Assembly: GCA_017880745.1 (NCBI GenBank)
Contig: JADGRR010000090.1
Location: forward strand, 1 to 9,113
DNA: 9,113 bases
Direction: 5' to 3'
Origin: Burkholderiales bacterium
Lineage (GTDB): Bacteria > Pseudomonadota > Gammaproteobacteria > Burkholderiales > SG8-39
Position numbers and translations under genes: made by a program. The notes beneath the pieces are model-generated. The model was given only the letters and a program-made list of their open reading frames with translations. It did not search any database and was not told the DNA's origin. Of the stretch, positions 1-4,881 are shown one piece after another. Position 1 is the stretch's first letter; each line of letters starts with the position of its first letter.

Positions 1-1115
1 AGCGCGGCCCGGTCAATGCCGACGAGCGCCGCTCGATCCACGCGGCGGCGCCGAAGTTCGACGAGCTCTCGCCTTCCGTGGAGCTCCTCGAGACGGGCAT
101 CAAGGTGATCGACCTGGTGGCGCCGTTCGCCAAGGGCGGAAAGGTGGGCCTGTTCGGCGGCGCGGGCGTGGGCAAGACCGTGAACATGCTTGAGCTCATC
201 AATAACATCGCAAAGCAGCACTCGGGCCTGTCGGTATTCGCCGGCGTGGGCGAGCGCACCCGCGAGGGCAACGACTTCTACCACGAGATGTCGGACGCCA
301 AGGTGATCGTGCAGGAAGACCTTTCGCAGTCGAAGGTGGCGATGGTGTTCGGCCAGATGAACGAGCCCCCAGGCAACCGCCTGCGCGTGGCGCTCACGGG
401 CCTCACCATGGCCGAGCGCTTCCGCGACGAAGGCCGCGACATCCTCTTCTTCGTCGACAACATCTACCGCTTCACGCTCGCCGGCACGGAAGTCTCGGCG
501 TTGCTGGGCCGCATGCCTTCCGCGGTGGGCTACCAGCCGACGCTCGCCGAGGAGATGGGTCGCCTGCAGGAGCGCATCACCTCGACCAAGAAAGGCTCGA
601 TCACCTCGATCCAGGCGGTGTACGTGCCCGCGGACGACCTGACCGACCCTTCGCCTGCGACCACCTTCGGCCACCTCGACTCGACCGTGGTGCTGTCGCG
701 CGACATCGCCTCGCTCGGCATCTACCCCGCAGTGGACCCGCTCGACTCGACCTCGCGCCAGATGGACCCGCACGTGGTGGGCGAAGAGCATTACACCACC
801 GCGCGCGCGGTGCAGCAGACGCTGCAGCGCTACAAGGAGCTGCGCGACATCATCGCCATTCTGGGCATGGACGAGCTCTCGCCCGAAGACAAGCTGGCGG
901 TGGCGCGGGCGCGCAAGATCCAGCGCTTCCTGTCGCAGCCGTTCGACGTGGCCAAGAATTTCACCGGCCAGGAAGGCAAGTACGTGCCGCTGAAAGAAAC
1001 CATCAAGGGCTTCAAGGGCATCGTCGCCGGCGATTACGACCACCTGCCGGAGCAGGCGTTCTACATGGTGGGCGGCATCGAGGAAGCAATCGAGAAGGCG
1101 AAGACGCTGCAGTAA
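1..1115 (+). CDS. atpD: ATP synthase F1 subunit beta (5' end outside window)
   Basis: Catalytic beta subunit of the F1 sector of ATP synthase, which makes ATP from ADP and phosphate at the cytoplasmic face of the inner membrane. The reading frame is open from base 3 and gives 370 residues to the TAA stop; compared with the 460-residue E. coli protein about 98 N-terminal residues lie upstream. Visible motifs are the Walker A loop GGAGVGKT (Lys codon 174-176), the catalytic GERTREGND segment, the Walker B region ending LFFVDNIYR, the highly conserved ALLGRMPSAVGYQPTLAEEMG run (split here: ALLGRMPSAVG, YQPTLAEEMG) and the C-terminal DHLPEQAFYMVGG. About seven extra residues (VQEDLSQ region, bases 309-332) are present relative to E. 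coli. It is followed by atpC in the usual operon order. Identification is certain. Confidence 0.98.
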   Translation, partial: RGPVNADERRSIHAAAPKFDELSPSVELLETGIKVIDLVAPFAKGGKVGLFGGAGVGKTVNMLELINNIAKQHSGLSVFAGVGERTREGNDFYHEMSDAKVIVQEDLSQSKVAMVFGQMNEPPGNRLRVALTGLTMAERFRDEGRDILFFVDNIYRFTLAGTEVSALLGRMPSAVGYQPTLAEEMGRLQERITSTKKGSITSIQAVYVPADDLTDPSPATTFGHLDSTVVLSRDIASLGIYPAVDPLDSTSRQMDPHVVGEEHYTTARAVQQTLQRYKELRDIIAILGMDELSPEDKLAVARARKIQRFLSQPFDVAKNFTGQEGKYVPLKETIKGFKGIVAGDYDHLPEQAFYMVGGIEEAIEKAKTLQ

Positions 1116-1123
1116 AAAGAGAC

Positions 1124-1145
1124 GACCCCGGGCTAGCCCGGGGTC
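1124..1145. repeat. Perfect 22-bp palindrome between atpD and atpC
   Basis: The arms GACCCCGGG and CCCGGGGTC flank CTAG, and the whole 22 bases equal their own reverse complement. As RNA this gives a 9-bp, almost all-GC stem with a 4-nt loop, starting 8 nt after the atpD stop. No T-tract follows on the plus strand, so it does not look like a terminator for atp transcription. An intercistronic mRNA-stability or atpC-translation element is more likely. In the minus direction it is followed by a short T-rich stretch (CTCTTTTT), so weak termination of antisense transcripts is possible. Confidence 0.6.
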
Positions 1146-1168
1146 GGGGAAAAGAGGTTCTAAGTCAT

Positions 1169-1591
1169 ATGGCACACACAATTCACGTAGACGTCGTCAG
1201 CGCCGAGGAATCCATCTACTCCGGCGAAGCGGAGTTCGTGGTGCTGCCCGGCGAAGAGGGCGAGCTGGGCATTTACCCCAAGCACACTCCGCTGATCACG
1301 CGCATCAAGCCGGGCACTGTGCGCATAAAGCCCGCAAGCGGCGGCGACGAAGAGTTGATCTTCGTCGCCGGCGGCATCCTCGAAGTGCAGCCGAACCTGA
1401 TCACCGTGCTCGCCGACACCGCCATCCGCGGTCACGATCTGGACGAAGCCAAGGCGACGGAAGCGCACAAGCGCGCGCAGGAAAACCTGCAGGACCGGAC
1501 TGGCAAAATGGAATACGCCAAGGCGATGTCCGAACTCGCCGAAGCCGCGGCCCAGATCGCCGCCATCCGCAAACTGCGCCAGCGCAAGTAA
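1169..1591 (+). CDS. atpC: ATP synthase F1 subunit epsilon
   Basis: Epsilon subunit of the F1 central stalk; it couples rotation to catalysis and inhibits ATP hydrolysis through its C-terminal helices. The 140-residue length matches the family. The N-terminal beta-sandwich is recognisable from IHVDVVSAEESIYSGEA, FVVLPGEEGELGIYPKHTPL and the segment FVAGGILEVQPNLITVLAD, followed by a helical, Ala/Arg/Lys-rich C-terminal hairpin from about residue 88. The ATG at 1169 is preceded by AGAGG at 1153-1157, 11 nt upstream, a serviceable Shine-Dalgarno. It lies 53 bp after atpD and is the last gene of the operon, with a strong terminator about 80 bp downstream. Confidence 0.97.
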   Translation: MAHTIHVDVVSAEESIYSGEAEFVVLPGEEGELGIYPKHTPLITRIKPGTVRIKPASGGDEELIFVAGGILEVQPNLITVLADTAIRGHDLDEAKATEAHKRAQENLQDRTGKMEYAKAMSELAEAAAQIAAIRKLRQRK

Positions 1592-1640
1592 GCTGCTCCT
1601 GTAGGGCAGCAATCCCCTAGCGGTGGCCAGGCAAGAAAAG

Positions 1641-1665
1641 TTGTAGGAGCGAGCTTGCTCGCGAC
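1641..1665 (+). repeat. REP-like element (GTAG head plus hairpin)
   Basis: The head TTGTAGGA precedes a short hairpin, GCGAGC-TT-GCTCGC at 1649-1662, and then GAC. A conserved GTAG head next to a small GC-rich hairpin is the known architecture of REP sequences mobilised by RAYT (REP-associated tyrosine transposase) proteins; Pseudomonas genomes carry many copies of a very similar sequence. It sits between the atpC stop and the operon terminator, a typical extragenic position. Upstream, at 1592-1610, GCTGC and GCAGC flank CTCCTGTAGG, which may be a degenerate inverted partner, but that is weak. Confidence 0.6.
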
Positions 1666-1667
1666 TG

Positions 1668-1696
1668 AAAAAAGGCGGCCTTGGCCGCCTTTTTTT
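1668..1696. terminator. Strong bidirectional intrinsic terminator after atpC
   Basis: A run of six A (1668-1673), GGCGGCC, TT, GGCCGCC and seven T (1690-1696) form a perfect stem with a GC core. The T-tract follows on the plus strand and, because of the A-run, also on the minus strand, so it can terminate in both directions. It closes the atp operon and isolates it from the next gene. Confidence 0.93.
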
Positions 1697-1876
1697 GGAG
1701 CAGCCCGCGGCCGGAGAGTCTTTATCCACGTGCTTCTCCTGGCAATCTGCGCCCGATCGGCTGCGTCCCCGGCCGTTCGGCCTGCTGACCCGCCCCGGCT
1801 CCTGCTGTATCCTTACGCACACACGCAGGCCGTCAATCCCACGCCGACCCGCCGCATGAAATAAGAGGAACCCGCC

Positions 1877-2284
1877 ATGGACAACACCCAACTCGCTGAA
1901 CTCCTCATGGGCATCGCCAAAGCCCAGGCCGCCATAATCGACGCAGTCGAGCGCTCGAATCCCGGATTCAGGAACAATCACGCCGTGCCGATCCTCACCA
2001 CCGCCGCCAACGTGCGCGCCGCCGTGCCGCGCATCCAGGACCTGCCCGCGCGCATCCTGCTGCGCATGCAGGGGCGGGCTGCGTTCGACGTGGCGCAGAT
2101 CCAGCAGGATCTGGAGGCGGCGTTTGCTTCGCATGGTGCTCCGCCCGGCGCGTCCGCAGAGCCGGGGTCGAATCTTTCGCCGGCGGCGATGCGGGCGGCG
2201 GCGAGGGTGCCGGGGGCGGCGCCAGCGGCAGCGCCGGCAACGGGCGCGCCTGGTGAGAATCTGAATTTCGGTGCGAAGTCCTGA
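1877..2284 (+). CDS. Small hypothetical protein with Ala/Pro-rich tail
   Basis: A 135-residue protein that I do not assign to a family. Residues 1-90 look folded and helical (MDNTQLAELLMGIAKAQAAI, then DAVERSNPGF and a segment with LPARILLRMQGR); residues about 92-135 are low complexity, rich in Ala, Pro and Gly, and probably disordered. There is no signal peptide or membrane segment, so it is probably cytoplasmic. The start is supported by AGAGGA at 1864-1869, 7 nt before the ATG. It stands alone, about 180 bp beyond the atp terminator and followed by about 200 bp without a gene, so it should have its own promoter, which I could not locate. A long minus-strand open frame overlaps it but shows no family features and lacks a good start. 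Confidence 0.72.
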   Translation: MDNTQLAELLMGIAKAQAAIIDAVERSNPGFRNNHAVPILTTAANVRAAVPRIQDLPARILLRMQGRAAFDVAQIQQDLEAAFASHGAPPGASAEPGSNLSPAAMRAAARVPGAAPAAAPATGAPGENLNFGAKS

Positions 2285-2485
2285 GCGGCTCGAACGCAGA
2301 ACGCATCACCGGCAACCCACCGATTACTTCATTTCTGCGCAAACTGGAATTCAAAAATCACAAGGGCATTTGCCAAATTGGATAACAGATCTCTCTTGCT
2401 GAACGCCACGCCAGTTGTTAATTCATGGCCTTATATGTATTAGATTGTCGTTTTCGGCACCATAAGAAAATGCAGGAATCGCAAG
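2285..2485. other. Intergenic, lower GC, no gene recognised
   Basis: Between the stop of the plus-strand hypothetical gene and the stop of the minus-strand TM2 gene (convergent genes). The second half is AT-rich (for example around 2330-2470). I see no T-tailed hairpin able to serve as terminator for either gene, no tRNA and no convincing small ORF. Confidence 0.5.
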
Positions 2486-2884
2486 CTACTCCGACGCGTT
2501 TACCACGGTAATCTGGTCGTTCAGCGTCCAGAAATCGTACAGGTACCCAATCCCGAGCAAGCCCGCCGTAAGCAGGTAGATGAGCCCCGTGATCCACTTG
2601 CCCAGATAGAAGCGGTGCACGCCCAAGAGGCCCAGGAAAGTGAGCAGCACCCACGCGACGGTGTAGTTGACGCGGCCGGCGCGGTAGCGCAAGTCGGCTT
2701 CGCGGTCCATGCCGGGGATGAGGAAGAGGTCGATCAGCCAGCCGATGCCGAGCAGGCCCAGGGTGAAGAACCAGATCGTTCCGGTAACCGGCCTGCCGTA
2801 GTAGAAGCGGTGCGAGCCGGTGAAGCCGAAGATCCAGAGGATGTAGCCGATCGTCTTGGAGTGGGTGTCGTTGGCGGCATTCAC
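2486..2884 (-). CDS. Tandem TM2-domain membrane protein
   Basis: A 132-residue integral membrane protein made of two TM2 domains (the PF05154 type). The first spans about residues 10-56 and contains GSHRFYYG (23-30) and Asp52 at the end of a membrane helix; the second spans about 74-120 and contains GVHRFYLG (88-95) and Asp117. Each half has two hydrophobic segments around the HRFY turn, giving four membrane helices, and both halves share the phrase TxGLLGIG, so an internal duplication is evident. The linker MDREADLRYRAGR is charged. TM2 proteins are widespread but their role in bacteria is poorly defined. The start is GTG with only a weak Shine-Dalgarno; no better in-frame start lies near. 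The gene stands alone on the minus strand. Confidence 0.88.
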   Translation of the reverse strand: MNAANDTHSKTIGYILWIFGFTGSHRFYYGRPVTGTIWFFTLGLLGIGWLIDLFLIPGMDREADLRYRAGRVNYTVAWVLLTFLGLLGVHRFYLGKWITGLIYLLTAGLLGIGYLYDFWTLNDQITVVNASE

Positions 2885-3061
2885 GTCGTGCGGGTCCCGG
2901 GTATGCGCGTCCCCGTATCCTAGCGTGCATCGCGCCGGGCGTGGGACGCGATCAAGGGCTACCTGAGCCAGGATGGCTTTTTCCGATAATGCCGATCAGG
3001 TCATACAGAACCAAAAAAGAAACGCCGAATGTCAGCGCGCTCTTGCATTTCAATTACCTAA

Positions 3062-3298
3062 CTAGAAGGCCGATACTCTTCTTGATTTCGCCTCCCATTC
3101 TTGAGTGTCATAGTCAAACATCCATGTGTGGCATGTGCCATCACCAGTTCTGGTGATTTTGAGTTCTGCGCGACTTGAAAAATATTGGGTTGCTGCGTTT
3201 CTTGCCTCTTCTATCGTGGCATGAAACGACTTTGACCGTGATTCGGCATCGGCGTACGTCTTAACCCAAAGCAAGTATCCATGTTGCAGCGTTGCCAT
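3062..3298 (-). CDS. Hypothetical protein, 78 aa, in low-GC patch
   Basis: A 78-residue soluble protein of unknown family. It contains an aromatic N-terminal strand (YLLWVKTYAD), a helical middle with EEARNAATQYF (residues 30-40) and a C-terminal part rich in aromatic and charged residues (TWMFDYDTQEWEAK). Expression is supported by an unusually good Shine-Dalgarno 7 nt before the ATG. Its GC content is visibly lower than that of the flanking metabolic genes, and it sits 27 bp downstream of a broken response-regulator fragment in the same direction, which points to a recently rearranged or acquired patch. No signal peptide or membrane segment is seen. Function is not inferred. Confidence 0.68.
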   Translation of the reverse strand: MATLQHGYLLWVKTYADAESRSKSFHATIEEARNAATQYFSSRAELKITRTGDGTCHTWMFDYDTQEWEAKSRRVSAF

Positions 3299-3305
3299 TT
3301 CGTAT

Positions 3306-3313
3306 TCCTCCCT
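3306..3313 (-). promoter_or_regulatory. Strong Shine-Dalgarno for the 78-aa gene
   Basis: Read on the minus strand this is AGGGAGGA, ending 7 nt before the ATG at 3298. It is close to ideal and is the main reason to treat the small ORF as a gene. Confidence 0.75.
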
Positions 3314-3325
3314 GATTACAGAAAA

Positions 3326-3447
3326 TCACAAGCCGGCGGCCGGCGCCTCCGGCCCGTCGCCTGCAGCCGTCACCCGCTCGCTTCCAGCAGCATCTTGAGG
3401 CGATTGCGGTTCTCCTCCTGGCGCTCGACGATCAACAGGTGAGTCAT
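3326..3447 (-). pseudogene. Truncated, frameshifted response-regulator receiver fragment
   Basis: From the ATG at 3447, preceded by AAGGAG, the minus strand reads MTHLLIVERQEENRNRLKML then LEASG and a stop at 3372-3370. This matches the first strand and helix of a CheY-like receiver domain of the type LIVDDQEENRxLLxxLLE. Reading on in the frame that starts at base 3373 gives VTAAGDGPEAPAAGL before a stop at 3328-3326; this is what normally follows the GYxV strand (VxTAxDGxEAL). A small deletion at that point therefore broke the frame. The second Mg-binding acidic residue is Arg (VER instead of VDD), and nothing after about residue 41 remains, so the phospho-acceptor Asp is missing. Whether the parent was a stand-alone regulator or a hybrid kinase cannot be told. 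Homology is by eye. Confidence 0.7.
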
Positions 3448-3859
3448 GACACTCCTTGCCGCCAAATTCTCGATGCACACGCTACCGGAGCGCACGCCCG
3501 GACTTTCGGTAGATCGCTTATACCGCCAGAATTCGATCTTCGGCCAACAGCGCACATCGCGGAACTCTGCCTTCGACCGGCATGGCTTCCGTTTTGTCGA
3601 GCTCTTGACAAAGACTTGTTGAAACTCCGGCACGTCCGCGGTAATTCACCAGCTTCAACGGGTTGCCAGTTTTGCAATGCAACCCATTAAAAATAAAGTA
3701 CAAAAATATACATTGGGCGCCATGCCCTGATCCCTGTTGTGTTGCGAGACGCATGCAATTGTGTCGCATGCAATTGTCGCGCCACACGTGACGACGGCAT
3801 GGAAACGGCGGCGGAGCATCACGCCGAAAACCGGACGGTCAAAGCTTAGGTCTGGTCGC
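3448..3859. other. 412-bp region without a convincing gene
   Basis: It lies between the receiver remnant and the stop of the alpha/beta hydrolase. It contains a 7-bp hairpin (GGGTTGC 3660-3666 with GCAACCC 3679-3685), an AT-rich patch at about 3686-3711, and a 15-bp tandem repeat at 3750-3779. Several short open frames exist on both strands, but none has a recognisable protein pattern together with a good start site. It may hold decayed sequence, or the promoter of the minus-strand genes below 3447. Confidence 0.5.
3750..3779. repeat. 15-bp direct tandem repeat, two copies
   Basis: CGCATGCAATTGT occurs at 3750-3762 and again at 3765-3777, one period of 15 bp apart. Each copy contains the palindromes GCATGC and CAATTG. 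It could be a paired protein-binding site or a slippage product; nothing decides between these. Confidence 0.55.
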
Positions 3860-4726
3860 TCAGGCCTGAATCCGGTCGCGTTCGGAGGCCGGCAGTTCGC
3901 CCAGCCAGGCGCGGATATCCTCGAATACGCGGCCGGCTTCGACCTCGTTGAATATCTCATGGTAGAAGCCCGGGTACGTGTGCATTGTGCCGACGCCCGG
4001 CCCCAGTCTACTGAAGAAGGCCTCGCTGCCGGCTGCATCCACCAGGTGATCATCGCCGGCCACAACGAGCAGGGTCTTGACGCTAAGCGTGGACGCATGG
4101 GCCGAGGCAAACTCGATCGCATCGAGCATGGCGCGCAGCAGGCGCGTGCTGATCTTCGGATGGACCAGCGGGTCGCTGTCGTAAGCATCGACCACTTCCT
4201 GCCGGTGCGACAGGTAGCGGGATTCGAGTCCGTTCGGTATACCGAATCCCGGCGCGATGGCGCCGAGAACCCGCAGCAGCAGTTTTTGCGCGCGCCCCAG
4301 CCTGATGCGCAACGCGGGCGAGGACAGGATCAGGCCGCGCAGCGGCGACAGCGCACGCGTTGCGTAGCAAGCTGCGAACAAGCCCCCCATGCTGTGGCCG
4401 AGCAGCAGCGGCGGTGCGGACAGATTTTGCGCGAAGTCGTCGATCACGGTTTTCGCGTCCTGCACGAGCGTGTCGCCATCGGGCACGTCGCCGCGCGCGC
4501 CGCCCGAGCGTCCGTGTCCGCGCTGATCGTAGGCGCGCACCGAGAAGCCGCAATCGTTGAAGAAGCGCGCCACATGCGCATAGCGGCCGCAATGCTCCCC
4601 GAGTCCATGCATCAACACGATGCCACCGCCCGCGGCGGCGGCAGAAGCGGTCGGCCAATCGGCAACGAACAGCGGCGTGCCATCGGCGGCAGACAGCGAA
4701 AGTTCGCGCGGGTGCGTCACGGGCAT
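3860..4726 (-). CDS. Alpha/beta hydrolase, monoacylglycerol lipase/lysophospholipase type
   Basis: A serine hydrolase of the Hydrolase_4 (monoacylglycerol lipase) type, expected to cleave acyl esters of glycerol or lysophospholipids. In the 288-residue form chosen here the oxyanion motif is LMHGLGEHCGRY (HG at 40-41), then YDQRGHGRSGG (66-76), the nucleophile elbow GHSMGG (Ser112), the acid Asp226 in AGDDHLVD, and His256 in FYHEIFNE; spacing and motifs fit human MGL. A cap region lies about 137-200. I chose the ATG at 4726 because AAGGAGGA stands just before it and the conserved fold begins within ten residues. Starts at 4789 (AAAGG 10 nt upstream) or 4819 would add 21 or 31 residues. It diverges from the AGPS-like gene and could supply glycerol to that cluster. 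No signal peptide, so cytoplasmic. The precise substrate is not determined. Confidence 0.92.
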   Translation of the reverse strand: MPVTHPRELSLSAADGTPLFVADWPTASAAAAGGGIVLMHGLGEHCGRYAHVARFFNDCGFSVRAYDQRGHGRSGGARGDVPDGDTLVQDAKTVIDDFAQNLSAPPLLLGHSMGGLFAACYATRALSPLRGLILSSPALRIRLGRAQKLLLRVLGAIAPGFGIPNGLESRYLSHRQEVVDAYDSDPLVHPKISTRLLRAMLDAIEFASAHASTLSVKTLLVVAGDDHLVDAAGSEAFFSRLGPGVGTMHTYPGFYHEIFNEVEAGRVFEDIRAWLGELPASERDRIQA

Positions 4727-4729
4727 AGG

Positions 4730-4737
4730 TCCTCCTT
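4730..4737 (-). promoter_or_regulatory. Strong Shine-Dalgarno deciding hydrolase start
   Basis: AAGGAGGA on the minus strand, with only about four bases between GGAGG and the ATG at 4726. The spacing is short, but the match is perfect and favours this start over the two upstream ATGs in the same frame. Confidence 0.55.
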
Positions 4738-4815
4738 GCAGGACTTGTCGAGCCAAACGCAGGGTCGGTTCTGCGGCTGTTTCGCTCATGCTGATAGGAC
4801 CTTTCAGGTAAGGTA

Positions 4816-4868
4816 CCATCCAGAGTCAGATGGCGGTCCGGGGACCGGCGACGACCGCCGCAGTATAT
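4816..4868. promoter_or_regulatory. Divergent control region with inverted repeats
   Basis: The space between the hydrolase and the AGPS-like gene holds GGCGGTC (4832-4838) and GACCGCC (4853-4859), a 7-bp inverted repeat with a 14-bp spacer. Nested in it is GGTCC-GG-GGACC (4835-4846). A smaller pair, CCATC and GATGG (4816-4820, 4829-4833), overlaps its left arm. TATATC at 4864-4869 could be a -10 element for the plus-strand gene, but I find no matching -35. A regulator binding here could control both directions. These are sequence facts with an inferred role. Confidence 0.35.
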
Positions 4869-4881
4869 CAATCCCGATAGC

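Noticed and set aside
1655..1864. 69-aa plus-strand open frame after atpC
   Set aside because: It is read straight through the REP hairpin and the terminator stem and T-tract, and it has no Shine-Dalgarno.
1160..2134. 324-aa minus-strand open frame
   Set aside because: It runs antisense through atpC, the REP and the terminator, which cannot all be one gene.
3331..3354. GC-rich stem GGCCGG/CCGGCC (3338-3354) as a terminator
   Set aside because: No adjacent T-tract on either strand, and it falls within the decayed receiver fragment, where GC-rich codons explain it.
3605..3633. TTGACA at 3605-3610 as a -35 promoter element
   Set aside because: The bases 17 positions further on (CGGCAC) bear no resemblance to a -10 box, and no plus-strand gene follows.
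3439..3787. Several 77-89-aa open frames on both strands
   Set aside because: They overlap each other and have no recognisable pattern or good ribosome binding site. Only the short receiver remnant in this area is supported.
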